Source of the DNA: Sphingobium sp. TKS | GTDB taxonomy: Bacteria; Pseudomonadota; Alphaproteobacteria; Sphingomonadales; Sphingomonadaceae | Assembly (NCBI RefSeq): GCF_001563265.1 | Contig: NZ_CP005083.1 | Span: 65,001 to 129,000, forward strand | DNA length: 64,000 bases | Direction of reading: 5' to 3' | Part shown: piece by piece, positions 30,824 through 41,775 of the stretch | Layout: each line of letters begins with the position of its first letter | Numbering within the stretch: position 1 is the first letter of the stretch | The notes under the pieces: model-generated | Told to the model about the DNA's origin: nothing | What the model saw: the letters and a program-made list of their open reading frames with translations, nothing else | Databases searched by the model: none | Made by a program: the position numbers and the translations under genes

Positions 30824-31534
30824 ATGTCGGCCATCGTCCAGTTCGAAAATGTCGGCCTGCGCTATGGTCTGGATAGCGAGACGCTGTCCGACGTCAGTTT
30901 TTCGCTCGCCAGTGGCGGCTTCTATTTCCTGACCGGCGCGTCGGGCGCGGGCAAGACCTCGCTGTTGAAGCTCCTCTACCTTGCCCAGCGGCCCAGTCGC
31001 GGCGTCATCCGCTTGTTCGGGGAGGATGTGGTGACGCTGCCCCGCAAGCGCCTGCCCGGATTCCGCCGCCGTATCGGCGTGGTGTTCCAGGATTTCCGGC
31101 TGGTTCCGCATCTGTCGGTTTATGACAATATCGCCCTGCCGCTGCGCGTCGCGGGCCTGGCGGAGGGCGAGATCGACGCCCCGGTCAGCGAAATGCTGAA
31201 CTGGGTCGGCCTTGGCGATCGCGGTCAGGCGCGCCCCGCTACCCTGTCGGGCGGGGAACAGCAGCGTGTCGCCATCGCTCGCGCAGTGATCGGCCGCCCG
31301 GAAATATTGGTCGCGGACGAACCGACCGGCAACGTCGACGCCGATATGGCCCGTCGCCTGCTGACCTTGTTCGAGGCGCTCAATCGCCTCGGCACCACCA
31401 TCGTCGTCGCCACCCACGATCTGCCATTGATCGCGCAGGTGGGGAGCGCGCAGATGATGAAGCTGGACAAGGGCCGCCTGTCGGACCCCACTGGATCGCT
31501 GCGCTACCCGCCCCGGCCGCAGGTGAACGGCTGA
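30824..31534 (+). CDS. ftsE: Cell division ATP-binding protein FtsE
   Basis: This 236-residue ABC ATPase has Walker A GASGAGKTSL (about residue 40), signature LSGGEQQRVAIARAV and Walker B ILVADEPTGNVD. With FtsX it forms the divisome complex that activates peptidoglycan hydrolases during constriction. The stop codon overlaps the ftsX start, so the two are translationally coupled. Confidence 0.95.
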   Translation: MSAIVQFENVGLRYGLDSETLSDVSFSLASGGFYFLTGASGAGKTSLLKLLYLAQRPSRGVIRLFGEDVVTLPRKRLPGFRRRIGVVFQDFRLVPHLSVYDNIALPLRVAGLAEGEIDAPVSEMLNWVGLGDRGQARPATLSGGEQQRVAIARAVIGRPEILVADEPTGNVDADMARRLLTLFEALNRLGTTIVVATHDLPLIAQVGSAQMMKLDKGRLSDPTGSLRYPPRPQVNG

Positions 31535-32448
31535 TGGCCTCCCCCCACGGCATGGGCGACCGTCGCGCCGCCGCCGCCGCGCGCCACCGGCTGCTGCCGG
31601 AGGGCAGGGTGGCAGGACCGATGCCGTGGATCATCGCGATCATGATGTTCCTGACCGTGCTGTCGGCCGCCGCCGGGCTGGGCCTGGGCGCGGCGGTGAA
31701 GGCCATGGGCGCGGACCTTGCCGGACGCGCCACGGTGCAGATCGTCGAGGCCAATGCGCAGCAGCGCGACCGTCTGAGCGCCAGCGTGGCTGACATACTG
31801 CGCAAAGTCAGCATAGTCCGCGCCGTCCATCCGGTCGCGGCCTCAACCCTTGCCGATCAAATCCGCCCCTGGCTGGGGCAGGATGCGGCGAGCGGCGACC
31901 TGCCGATCCCGGCGCTGATCGACATCGAACTGACGCCCGGCCAGACGGACGCGAAGGTCGACCGCCTCCGCCGCCAGCTCAGCGCCGTCTCGCCAAAAAT
32001 CCGCATCGAGCCCCATGCCGCCTTTCTGGCGCCTTTGGCCGGCCTGCTTTCGGCCCTCGGCTGGCTGGCGGCGGGAATCGTGCTGCTGATGACGCTGGCG
32101 ACCGGGTCGGTGGTGGTGCTGGCCGCCCGCGCCGCGCATGACAGCCATCGCGGTACCATCGACGTGCTGCACCTGATGGGCGCGACCGATGTGCAGATCG
32201 CCCGGCTGTTCCAGCGCCGGATCGGCCTGGATGCGCTGTTCGGCGGCGCGCTCGGCTTTACCGTCGCGTTGCTGGTGATCGTGTTGCTGGGCGTGCGGCT
32301 GCTGGCGACCGGCTCCGAATTGTTGAGCGCCATCCATCTGCCATGGACAAGCTGGGCGCTCCTTGCCGCCATTCCGATCGGCTGCGTGCTGCTGGCGACG
32401 ATCGCCGCGCGCTGGACGGTGCTGCGATCGCTGGGGCGGCTGCTATGA
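31534..32448 (+). CDS. ftsX: Cell division protein FtsX
   Basis: This 304-residue membrane subunit has an N-terminal cytoplasmic tail, one helix (WIIAIMMFLTVLSAAAGLGL), a periplasmic loop of about 130 residues, then three helices in the MacB/FtsX fold (VLHLMGATDVQIARLFQRR is the conserved cytoplasmic coupling stretch). It transmits FtsE ATPase cycles to murein hydrolase activators. It overlaps the next gene by 4 bp. Confidence 0.93.
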   Translation: MASPHGMGDRRAAAAARHRLLPEGRVAGPMPWIIAIMMFLTVLSAAAGLGLGAAVKAMGADLAGRATVQIVEANAQQRDRLSASVADILRKVSIVRAVHPVAASTLADQIRPWLGQDAASGDLPIPALIDIELTPGQTDAKVDRLRRQLSAVSPKIRIEPHAAFLAPLAGLLSALGWLAAGIVLLMTLATGSVVVLAARAAHDSHRGTIDVLHLMGATDVQIARLFQRRIGLDALFGGALGFTVALLVIVLLGVRLLATGSELLSAIHLPWTSWALLAAIPIGCVLLATIAARWTVLRSLGRLL

Positions 32449-32975
32449 TCGTCCGCTTCATCGCCGTCATGCTGCTGGGATGGATGCTGGGCTTCGCCTG
32501 GTTCGCGATTTTCCTGCCGCAACCGCTGGACGGGCGACAGACAGACGCCATCGTCGTGCTGACGGGCGGGGCGGGGCGCATCGATCGCGGCCTTTCCCTG
32601 CTTCAGGACGGCGCGGCCAAGCGGATGCTGATCTCCGGCGTCGACCGATCGGTTCGCCCGGTCGAGCTGGCCGCGCAATATAAGGCGCCCGAACGGCTTT
32701 TCACCTGCTGCATCACCCTGGGGCGCGAAGCCATCGACACCCGCTCCAACGCCATCGAAACCGCGCATTGGCTGGAACGGCGCGACTTCAAGACGGTGCG
32801 CCTCATCACCACCGACTGGCATATGCGCCGCTCCGCTCTCGAACTGCGTCAGGCCTTGCCGGGCCGGGTCACGCTGGTCTACGACGCCGTGCCCAGTCGC
32901 CCCAGCCTCACCATGCTGGCGCGGGAATATAATAAATATCTGCTGCGCCGGGCTGCGGCGTTGATTGGTATCTGA
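32445..32975 (+). CDS. YdcF/DUF218 family membrane-anchored protein
   Basis: This 176-residue protein has an N-terminal membrane anchor (residues 1-21). The DUF218 core shows DAIVVLTGGAGRIDRGLSLL and TCCITLGREAIDTRSNAIET, then LITTDWHMRRSALELRQAL. DUF218 proteins bind nucleotides or act in envelope metabolism (SanA, ElyC). It overlaps ftsX (ATGA) and precedes plsC by 11 bp, so it is part of an ftsEX-ydcF-plsC operon. Confidence 0.9.
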   Translation: MIVRFIAVMLLGWMLGFAWFAIFLPQPLDGRQTDAIVVLTGGAGRIDRGLSLLQDGAAKRMLISGVDRSVRPVELAAQYKAPERLFTCCITLGREAIDTRSNAIETAHWLERRDFKTVRLITTDWHMRRSALELRQALPGRVTLVYDAVPSRPSLTMLAREYNKYLLRRAAALIGI

Positions 32976-32986
32976 CGGTTTTTGCG

Positions 32987-33682
32987 ATGTTCACCGCGCT
33001 GCGATCCCTGGCCTTCATGCTGGTTTTCTATGTCGGCTCGCTGCTGTTCGTGCTGGCGGCGATGGCGAGCAATCTGGTCGCGCCCCGATCGATCCCGGCG
33101 GTCGCCACCCACTGGAGCCGCTTCCATCGACGCTGCGCGCGCTGGCTGCTCGGGCAGAAGGTGCGAGTGGAAGGAACGCTGGAAAACGGCCCCTATCTCT
33201 ATATCCTCAAGCATGAATCGATGTTCGAGACGATCGACCTGCTCTGTCTGCTGGATCGTCCGGCGATCGCCGCCAAGCGCGAATTGTTCGATATCCCGCT
33301 CTGGGGCGGCATCGCCCGCCGCTACGGTCTGATCCCGATCGAACGCACCGCCGGAGCCAGCGCCCTGCGCGCCCTGCGCACCGCCGCCAGGGCCACGACG
33401 GCGCAAGGCCGCGCCGTCTGCCTCTTTCCCGAAGGCACCCGCGTCCCCCATGGCGAAAGCCCACCTTTGCGCGCTGGGTTCGCGGGCCTTTATGCGCTGC
33501 TGGGCCTGCCGGTGGTGCCGATCGCGGTCGACAGCGGCCGCGTCTCCCCTCGCGGCAAGTTCATGAAGCGCCCGGGCACCATCACCTACAAGGTCGGTGA
33601 GATCGTTCCGCCCGGCCTGGATCGCCGTGAAGCCGAAGCCCGCGTCCATGCGGCGATCAATGCGTTGAACGCCTCAGTGTGA
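32987..33682 (+). CDS. plsC: 1-acyl-sn-glycerol-3-phosphate acyltransferase
   Basis: This 231-residue membrane acyltransferase makes phosphatidic acid. Motif I is LKHESMFETID, the usual HxxxxD in the variant H-E-S-M-F-E rather than the canonical Asp spacing. Motif III is FPEGTRVPHG and motif II PIERTAGASALRAL. An N-terminal helix is present. Its last 9 bp overlap the convergent tyrA. Confidence 0.9.
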   Translation: MFTALRSLAFMLVFYVGSLLFVLAAMASNLVAPRSIPAVATHWSRFHRRCARWLLGQKVRVEGTLENGPYLYILKHESMFETIDLLCLLDRPAIAAKRELFDIPLWGGIARRYGLIPIERTAGASALRALRTAARATTAQGRAVCLFPEGTRVPHGESPPLRAGFAGLYALLGLPVVPIAVDSGRVSPRGKFMKRPGTITYKVGEIVPPGLDRREAEARVHAAINALNASV

Positions 33683-34579
33683 ACGCCCGAAATCGGGCTT
33701 GGGATCGTCCTGCCCCTGTTCGATGATCGACCGCCGGATCGCCCGCGTTCGGGTGAACAGGTTGAACAGCGCATCCCCGTCATTCCAGCGGATCGCCCGC
33801 TGCAACGCCGACAGATCCTCGGAAAAGCGCTGGAGCATCTCCAGCACCGCATCCTTGTTCGCCAGGAACACGTCGCGCCACATGGTGGGATCGGACGCCG
33901 CGATGCGAGTGAAGTCGCGGAAGCCACCGGCGGAATATTTGATCACCTCCGACTGGGTCACATCCTCCAGATCGCTCGCTGTGCCGACGATGGTATAGGC
34001 GATGAGGTGCGGCAAATGGCTCGTCACCGCCAGCACCAGATCATGATGCGCCGGATCCATCATCTCGACATCGGCGCCCACGCGCCGCCACAGCTCGGCC
34101 ACGCGCTCGACCGCCGCCGGATCGGCGTCGGCGGGCGGCGTCACGATGCACCAGCGTCCTTGGAACAGCGAGGCGAAGCCCGCCTCCGGCCCGCTATTCT
34201 CCGTCCCCGCGACAGGATGCGCCGGAATGATGGTCTGCCCTGGCAGCGCGGCGCTCAATTGCGCCAGCACGTCGCCCTTGCACGATCCCACATCGCTGAC
34301 GATCGCCTCGGCCGGCAGATCGGCGGCAATCTCCGCCGCCGCCGCGGCCATCGCCCGCACCGGCACGCACAGCACGACCAGATCGGCATCCGTCACCGAA
34401 GCGCCCGCCGTATCGGTCACATCGTCGCACAGGTCGATGGCCCGCGCGATCTCCCGCACCTGCGCGTCGGCATCATAGCCGGTCACCCGCACGGTCGGCA
34501 TCGTCTCGCGGATCGCCCGCGCCAGCGAGGAACCGATCAGGCCCAACCCGATGATGGTGACGCGGGCGAAGGGCAGCAT
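33674..34579 (-). CDS. tyrA: Prephenate/arogenate dehydrogenase
   Basis: This 301-residue enzyme carries out oxidative decarboxylation to hydroxyphenylpyruvate or tyrosine. The Rossmann motif is TIIGLGLIGSSLARAI at the N-terminus. HPVAGTENSGPEAGFASLF and the substrate loop HHDLVLAVTSHLPHLIAYT follow. No ACT or chorismate mutase domain is attached. It overlaps hisC by one base, the usual alphaproteobacterial hisC-tyrA pair. Confidence 0.94.
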   Translation of the reverse strand: MLPFARVTIIGLGLIGSSLARAIRETMPTVRVTGYDADAQVREIARAIDLCDDVTDTAGASVTDADLVVLCVPVRAMAAAAAEIAADLPAEAIVSDVGSCKGDVLAQLSAALPGQTIIPAHPVAGTENSGPEAGFASLFQGRWCIVTPPADADPAAVERVAELWRRVGADVEMMDPAHHDLVLAVTSHLPHLIAYTIVGTASDLEDVTQSEVIKYSAGGFRDFTRIAASDPTMWRDVFLANKDAVLEMLQRFSEDLSALQRAIRWNDGDALFNLFTRTRAIRRSIIEQGQDDPKPDFGRSH

Positions 34580-35676
34580 CAGGCCGTTTCCGCCATGGCG
34601 CGCAGCTTGGCCGCGACCTTACGCACCTGTTCCTCGGTGCCGATGGTGATACGCAGGCCGTTGGGCAAGCCCTGCCCCGGCAGCCAGCGGGTCGCGAAAC
34701 CTTCGTCCCACAGCCCCTTCATCGCGGCTTCGGCGGTCAGCTTGCCGTCGAACAGGATGAGAAGGAAGTTCGCCTTGCTCGGCACAGCGCGCAGCCCGTG
34801 ATTGGACAGCGAAGCCACCTCCGCCGCCAGCCATTCGCGCCACTCACGGTTATGCCCCCGGCTCGCCTCGACCCAGGCAGAATCCTTCACCGCCGCAATC
34901 GCCGCAGCCTGCCCTGCGGTGGTCACATTGAACGGCGCACGGATGCGATGCAGCACGTCGATCACCTCGGCACTGGCATAGCCCCAGCCGATCCGCTCCG
35001 CCGCGAGCCCGTAAATCTTGGAAAAGGTCCGCGTCACGAACACATTGGCCGCATTCTTCGCCAGCTCCAGCCCGCCATCATCCTCGTCGGCGTCCAGATA
35101 TTCGGCATAGGCCTGATCCAGCACGAACAATATGTCCGGCCGCAGCCCCGCATGCAGCCGGGCGATTTCCTCCCGCGACGTCATGGTGCCGGTCGGATTA
35201 TTGGGGTTGGCGAGGAAGACCAGCTTGGTCTTCTCCGTCACTGCCGCCAGCAGTGCGTCCACATCGGTCGCATAGTCGGCATCCGGCGCGATCACCGGCG
35301 TGGCACCCACCCGGCGCGCGGCGATGTCATAGACCGAAAAGCCGTAGCGGACGTAGAGAACCTCATCCCCCGGTCCGGCATAGGCGCTCGCCGCGATGTG
35401 CAGCAGCTCGTCTGACCCGGTGCCATAGATCACCCGCGCCGGGTCCAGCCCATGCGCCGCCGCGATCGCCTCGCGCAGCTTGGCCGCGCCGGGATCGGGA
35501 TAGGTGGCCAGGTCCGCCGTCGCCGCCACCAGAGCGGCTCGCGCCGCCTCCCCGGTGCCCAGCGGATTTTCATTGGCGGACAGCTTCACCAGTTGGCGGC
35601 CGTCATCGGCGGCCGACTTGCCCGGCACATAGGGCGAAATGCCGAGGATCCAGTCTTTGGGGGCAGGTTTAGTCAT
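34579..35676 (-). CDS. hisC: Histidinol-phosphate aminotransferase
   Basis: This 365-residue PLP enzyme of fold type I has [18 protein letters not shown] near the start, [18 protein letters not shown] and the PLP-lysine stretch [19 protein letters not shown]. Besides histidine synthesis, HisC enzymes next to tyrA often also transaminate aromatic keto acids, which fits its cotranscription with tyrA. Confidence 0.94.
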   Translation of the reverse strand: MTKPAPKDWILGISPYVPGKSAADDGRQLVKLSANENPLGTGEAARAALVAATADLATYPDPGAAKLREAIAAAHGLDPARVIYGTGSDELLHIAASAYAGPGDEVLYVRYGFSVYDIAARRVGATPVIAPDADYATDVDALLAAVTEKTKLVFLANPNNPTGTMTSREEIARLHAGLRPDILFVLDQAYAEYLDADEDDGGLELAKNAANVFVTRTFSKIYGLAAERIGWGYASAEVIDVLHRIRAPFNVTTAGQAAAIAAVKDSAWVEASRGHNREWREWLAAEVASLSNHGLRAVPSKANFLLILFDGKLTAEAAMKGLWDEGFATRWLPGQGLPNGLRITIGTEEQVRKVAAKLRAMAETA

Positions 35677-35715
35677 GCGCCGCGCTTTAGCGGCTTCTTG
35701 GCCAAAGGCAAAGGC

Positions 35716-36666
35716 TCACACGACAGGCGTCAGCAAAGGCTCACCCGCTGCCCAGGCGTCGAGATTGGCGAGCACCAGATCGGCCATCGCCTTGCGCGTC
35801 TCGACCGTCGCGCTGCCCTGATGGGGTTGCAGCACCACATGATCCATGGCGAATAGGGCTTCGGGCACATGCGGCTCATTTGCGAACACGTCCAGGCCCG
35901 CGCCCCCGATCCGTCTTTCCGCCAGCGCCGCCACCAGCGCCTCTTCATCGATCACGCTGCCCCGGCTGATGTTGATGATGACGCCATCCGGTCCTAGCGC
36001 ATCCAGCATCGCCGCATCGACCAGCCTGCGCGCTTCCGGTCCGCCCGATGTTGCCACGATGACGACATCGCTCTGGCGCGCAAAATCGAGCGGATCGGCG
36101 ATGTAGCGATAGGCGCCGTCCGCTGCGGGCCGCCGGTTATGATAGAGGATCTCGCCCGCCACCGGTTCCAGCCGCCGGGCAATGGCGCGCCCGATCCGGC
36201 CCAGTCCCAATATGCCGATCCGCTTGCCCGTCACGCGGCCACTCAGCGCCGGTTTCGCCCCCCGGGCCCAGTCCCCCGCGCGCACCTGTCGGTCATTGGC
36301 CGCAATATTGCGCACCGTCGCATAGAGCAGGCCCACCGCCAGATCGGCAACGTCATCGGTCAGCACGTCCGGCGTGTTGGTGACGCGGATGCCCCTGGAC
36401 CGCGCATGATCGACATCGACCTTGTCATAGCCCACGGAAAACAGCCCGATCATCTCCAGCTTCGGCAGGGCATCCATGATTGCGGCAGATGCCCCCACCG
36501 CCCCGAAGGATACCAGCGCCCTCGCCTCGCGCACTTGCGGCGGCAGCGCATCCGGATCGGTATCCGCCGCCACGGCATGAACGGCAAAGCGCTGCGCCAG
36601 CGCGTCGTCCAGATAGGGATAGAGGGGGCCATAGGCGACGATCGGGATGAGAGGATTCTCGTTCAT
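35716..36666 (-). CDS. 2-hydroxyacid dehydrogenase (D-isomer specific)
   Basis: This 316-residue NAD(P)-dependent reductase has the NAD-binding motif GKRIGILGLGRIGRAIARRL and the catalytic Arg in NISRGSVIDEEALV, with Glu and His in HVPEALFAMDHVVLQPHQGS. It is similar to glyoxylate/hydroxypyruvate reductases. The start is at ATG 36666, six codons inside the open frame. It sits between the hisC-tyrA and metX-metW pairs. Confidence 0.9.
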   Translation of the reverse strand: MNENPLIPIVAYGPLYPYLDDALAQRFAVHAVAADTDPDALPPQVREARALVSFGAVGASAAIMDALPKLEMIGLFSVGYDKVDVDHARSRGIRVTNTPDVLTDDVADLAVGLLYATVRNIAANDRQVRAGDWARGAKPALSGRVTGKRIGILGLGRIGRAIARRLEPVAGEILYHNRRPAADGAYRYIADPLDFARQSDVVIVATSGGPEARRLVDAAMLDALGPDGVIINISRGSVIDEEALVAALAERRIGGAGLDVFANEPHVPEALFAMDHVVLQPHQGSATVETRKAMADLVLANLDAWAAGEPLLTPVV

Positions 36667-36733
36667 GGCCCGGATGTAGGTCAAAGGACAGTCGATTGAC
36701 AGAGTCCAGCCCCGGGCCTAGCCCGGACGGATA

Positions 36734-37885
36734 ATGGCCAGTGCGTCCTTTTCCGATGACATCCGTTTCGGCCTGCGCCGTCAGGTGCGCCTGACCGGCC
36801 CGCTGCAACTCGACAGCGGTGCTTTTCTTGGTCCGGTCGACATCGCCTATGAAACCTATGGGCGGATGAATGCGGACCGCTCCAACGCCATCCTCATCTG
36901 CCATGCGCTGACCGGCGACCAATATGTCGCGTCGGAGCACCCCGTCACCGGCAAACCCGGCTGGTGGTGGCGACTGGTGGGCGAGGGAAAGCCCGTCGAT
37001 CCCGCCCGCCATTTCATGGTCTGTGCCAATGTGATCGGCAGTTGCATGGGCTCCAGCGGTCCCGCCAGCCTCGATCCCGCGACCGGCGGACCCCATGCGA
37101 TGCGCTTCCCGGTCATCACCATAGCCGACATGGTCCGCGCACAGGCGATGCTGCTCGACCATCTGGGCGTCGACCGCCTGCATGCCGTCATCGGCGGCTC
37201 CATGGGCGGGATGCAGGCGCTAACCTGGCCGACCCTCTACCCCGAGCGTGTCGAAAGCTGCATCGTCATCGCCTCCACCGCCCGCCACAGCGCCCAGAAC
37301 ATCGCTTTCCACGAAGTCGGACGGCAGGCGATCATGGCCGACCCGAACTGGCGCGGCGGCGACTATTATGCCGACGGCCAGATTCCCAGCGCGGGCCTGG
37401 CTGTCGCCCGCATGGCGGCGCACATCACCTATCTCTCCGAAGCGGGCCTGACCGAGAAATTCGGGCGGCGGTTACAGGGTCGCCCGGAAAATCCCAACGG
37501 GTCCAAGACCTTCGGCTTCGACGCCGATTTCCAGGTGGAAAGCTATCTGCGCCATCAGGGTTTGAGCTTCGTCGAGCGTTTCGACGCCAACAGCTATCTC
37601 TTCATCACCCGCGCCATGGACTATTATGACATTGCGGAGGATCATGGCGGCAGCCTCGCCAAGGCCTTCGCCGCCTCCAGAGCGCGCTTCTGCCTCGTCA
37701 GCTTCGACACCGACTGGCTCTATCCGACGGCGGAATCCCGCCTGATCGTCCACGCCCTCAACGCGAGCGGCGCGCAAGCGAGCTTCGTCGAACTCTCCAG
37801 CCCCTTCGGCCATGACGCCTTCCTGCTGGAATGTCCCGAACTCAACCGCGTGGTCGACGGCTTCCTCAAGGGCGGCCGCGCATGA
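36734..37885 (+). CDS. metX: Homoserine O-acyltransferase MetX
   Basis: This 383-residue alpha/beta-hydrolase makes O-acetylhomoserine (or O-succinylhomoserine in some relatives) for methionine synthesis. The nucleophile elbow is [13 protein letters not shown]. The Asp is in [11 protein letters not shown] and the His in [11 protein letters not shown]. The 67-bp upstream region shared with the divergent dehydrogenase shows no SAM-II riboswitch features. Its stop overlaps the metW start. Confidence 0.94.
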   Translation: MASASFSDDIRFGLRRQVRLTGPLQLDSGAFLGPVDIAYETYGRMNADRSNAILICHALTGDQYVASEHPVTGKPGWWWRLVGEGKPVDPARHFMVCANVIGSCMGSSGPASLDPATGGPHAMRFPVITIADMVRAQAMLLDHLGVDRLHAVIGGSMGGMQALTWPTLYPERVESCIVIASTARHSAQNIAFHEVGRQAIMADPNWRGGDYYADGQIPSAGLAVARMAAHITYLSEAGLTEKFGRRLQGRPENPNGSKTFGFDADFQVESYLRHQGLSFVERFDANSYLFITRAMDYYDIAEDHGGSLAKAFAASRARFCLVSFDTDWLYPTAESRLIVHALNASGAQASFVELSSPFGHDAFLLECPELNRVVDGFLKGGRA

Positions 37886-38469
37886 GCCTGCGCCCCGATC
37901 TTGCCCTGATTGCGCGCACCGTCTCCCCTGGCGCCAGAGTCCTTGATGTCGGTTGTGGCGACGGCGCGCTGATGGCGGCGCTGCGCGACAGCAAGCAGGT
38001 CGATGCCCGAGGCCTCGAAATCGACCCGCACAATGTCGCCGGCGCCGTGGGTCGGGGTCTTTCCGTGGTGCAGGGCGATGCCGACACCGACCTGATTTAT
38101 TACCCCGAAGCCAGCTTCGACTACGCCATCCTCAGCCAGACGCTCCAGACCACCCGCCGCCCGGACCGGGTGGTCGAGGAACTGTTGCGGATCGGCAAAC
38201 AGGCCTTTGTGTCCTTCCCCAATTTCGCCCATTGGCGCGGACGGCTGTCGCTGTTCTGGGGCGGGCGCATGCCGGTGACGCGGTTGCTGCCCGACAAATG
38301 GTATGACACGCTCAACATCCACCATGTCACGGTCGACGATTTCCGCGCATTGGTGAAGGATCGCGGCTGGACCATAGACGGCCAGTGGTTCCTCAAGGGC
38401 GACAGGGAAACCACCCACGCGAACGCCAATTTGTTCGCGGAGCATGCGGTATTTCTGCTGCGGAGATGA
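37882..38469 (+). CDS. metW: Methionine biosynthesis protein MetW
   Basis: This 195-residue class I SAM-methyltransferase-fold protein has [15 protein letters not shown] (motif I), then [19 protein letters not shown] and [20 protein letters not shown], typical of MetW. MetW forms a complex with MetX and activates it. The start codon overlaps the metX stop by 4 bp. Confidence 0.94.
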   Translation: MSLRPDLALIARTVSPGARVLDVGCGDGALMAALRDSKQVDARGLEIDPHNVAGAVGRGLSVVQGDADTDLIYYPEASFDYAILSQTLQTTRRPDRVVEELLRIGKQAFVSFPNFAHWRGRLSLFWGGRMPVTRLLPDKWYDTLNIHHVTVDDFRALVKDRGWTIDGQWFLKGDRETTHANANLFAEHAVFLLRR

Positions 38470-38474
38470 AGGCG

Positions 38475-40040
38475 TCAGCGCTCCTTGGTGGCGCTGAACT
38501 TGACCTTGGGATGCCGTTCCTGCTGATAGCCGATGTCCCAGGCGCTCTTCGCCATGAAGACGAGATTGCCGTCGCGATCCTTGGCCATATTGGCGCCGTT
38601 GAACGACACCAAATCCTTGATCGCGGCATCTTCGCCTGAAATCCACCGCGCCGTGTCGAAGGGCGAAGCCTCCAGCCCCGCCGCGACCTTATATTCGGCC
38701 TCCAGCCGGGAAATCAGCACGTCGAGCTGCAACTGCCCGACCACGCCGACGATCCAGGCGCTGCCGATGTCGGGATAGAAGACCTGGATCACGCCCTCTT
38801 CGGACAGGTCGTCCAGCGCTTTGCGGAGCTGTTTGGTCTTGGTCGGGTCTTTGAGCGCCACGCGCCGCAGGATTTCCGGCGCGAAGTTCGGAAGGCCGGT
38901 AAAGCGCACCCCCGCCTTCTCGCTCAGCGTATCCCCGACCCGCAACGTCCCGTGGTTGGGAATGCCGATAATGTCGCCCGGAAAAGCCTCATCCGCAATC
39001 TCGCGGTCCTGCGCGAAGAAGAGGATCGGCGAATGCACCGCGATCGGCTTCCCGCTGCCCGAAGGCGTCAGCTTCATGCCGCGCTTGAACTTGCCCGAAC
39101 ACAGCCGCATGAACGCGATCCGGTCACGGTGCTGCGGATCCATATTGGCCTGCACCTTGAAGATGAAGCCGGTGACTTCGCTATCCTCCGGCTCGACCGG
39201 CGCCGGTTCGGCGGGCTGGGCACGCGGCGGCGGCGCATGGGCGGAGAGCGCATCGATCAGCTCGGTCACGCCAAACAGCTTCAAGGCCGACCCGAAATAG
39301 ACCGGGGTCAGATCGCCATGCCGATAGGCCGCCAGATCGAAATCGGCATAGCCCCCGACGGCCAGTTCCGCCTCCTCACGCAGCCGAGCCAGACCTTGGC
39401 CCGACAGATGCCCGGCCAATGCGTCATCATCGATCCCGGAGAAAAAGGCTTGGCGTCCCTCAAACTCCTTGCTCGCGCCCGAAGGCTGGCGCAGGCGGTT
39501 CTTCGCGAAGTCGTAAATCCCCTCAAACTCGCCGCCCATGCCGACCGGCCAACTCATCGGGCATACGTCCAGCGCCAGCGCGTCCGCCACCTCATCCAGC
39601 AGCGCAAAGGCATCGCGGCCCTCGCGGTCCACCTTGTTGACGAAGGTGATGATCGGCACGTTCCGCAACCGGCAGACCTCGAACAGCTTGCGCGTCTGCG
39701 GCTCGATGCCCTTGGCCGCGTCGATTACCATCACCGCCGAATCCACCGCCGTCAGCGTACGATAGGTGTCTTCGGAAAAATCTTCATGCCCCGGCGTGTC
39801 GAGCAGGTTGAAGGTGATCCCGTCGCGTTCGAAGGTCATCACGGACGAGGTCACGGAAATCCCGCGCTGCTGCTCGATCTTCATCCAGTCCGACCGGGCG
39901 CGCCGGTTCGCCCCGCGCGCCTTGACCTCTCCGGCCAGGTGAATCGCGCCGCCTTCCAGCAGCAGCTTTTCGGTCAGCGTGGTCTTACCCGCGTCGGGGT
40001 GGGAAATGATGGCAAAGGTACGGCGGGAAGGAATGCTCAT
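38475..40040 (-). CDS. prfC: Peptide chain release factor 3
   Basis: This 521-residue translational GTPase removes RF1/RF2 from the ribosome. G1 is SHPDAGKTTLTEKLL, G3 DTPGHEDFSEDTYR and G4 FVNKVDREGRDA; the C-terminal domain contains VVGQLQLDVLISRLEAEY. The length is normal for RF3. It is convergent with metW, with a 5-bp gap. Confidence 0.95.
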   Translation of the reverse strand: MSIPSRRTFAIISHPDAGKTTLTEKLLLEGGAIHLAGEVKARGANRRARSDWMKIEQQRGISVTSSVMTFERDGITFNLLDTPGHEDFSEDTYRTLTAVDSAVMVIDAAKGIEPQTRKLFEVCRLRNVPIITFVNKVDREGRDAFALLDEVADALALDVCPMSWPVGMGGEFEGIYDFAKNRLRQPSGASKEFEGRQAFFSGIDDDALAGHLSGQGLARLREEAELAVGGYADFDLAAYRHGDLTPVYFGSALKLFGVTELIDALSAHAPPPRAQPAEPAPVEPEDSEVTGFIFKVQANMDPQHRDRIAFMRLCSGKFKRGMKLTPSGSGKPIAVHSPILFFAQDREIADEAFPGDIIGIPNHGTLRVGDTLSEKAGVRFTGLPNFAPEILRRVALKDPTKTKQLRKALDDLSEEGVIQVFYPDIGSAWIVGVVGQLQLDVLISRLEAEYKVAAGLEASPFDTARWISGEDAAIKDLVSFNGANMAKDRDGNLVFMAKSAWDIGYQQERHPKVKFSATKER

Positions 40041-40168
40041 GGGCGGCCCATATAGCGATTCGCTTGGGAATCGCCAGCGGCGCTTGGCAAAGCCTCCGCC
40101 TCAAAGCGCTCCATGCATTCCTGCGAAGCCACTCGTCTCGTTCGAGTGCTTCGCCGGCACACGCACGA

Positions 40169-40351
40169 CTATCGCAGCTTCGCGATGGAAAGCCCGTCCT
40201 GCTTGGCGCGGGCCTTCACCGATTCCTCGCTGCGGGTCAGAGCCTTGGCGATCGCCTTGAGCGCCATGCCCTTCTTCGCCAGCGTGTGGAGCTTTTGCAG
40301 CTCATCCGCCGTCCAGGGTTGCTTGTGGCGCTCGAAGCGTTCGCCGGCCAT
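40169..40351 (-). CDS. Small Myb/SANT-like HTH protein (60 aa)
   Basis: This 60-residue basic protein has a tryptophan-led helical segment (QPWTADELQKLHTLAKKGMA, then KAIAKALTRSEESVKARA) resembling one Myb/SANT or HTH repeat. It starts 4 bp after the purA stop on the same strand and so is probably cotranscribed with hisZ-purA. The function is unknown; DNA binding is inferred from the fold only. Confidence 0.7.
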   Translation of the reverse strand: MAGERFERHKQPWTADELQKLHTLAKKGMALKAIAKALTRSEESVKARAKQDGLSIAKLR

Positions 40352-40355
40352 CGGA

Positions 40356-41645
<1,290 letters not shown>

Positions 41646-41775
41646 GGATACAGTCCTCCGCCCGCCGCGCGGACCGGCCATGCCCTTCGACGGGACTCGG
41701 CATGCCGGTGGGATCAAATGGGCGTGTCGCCCTGTTGCGGGCCGCGCCTACCCGCGCTGCCCCGGTGAAGTCAAG

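Noticed and set aside
36667..36733. SAM-II riboswitch before metX
   Set aside because: The 67-bp region is short and lacks the SAM-II pseudoknot signature.
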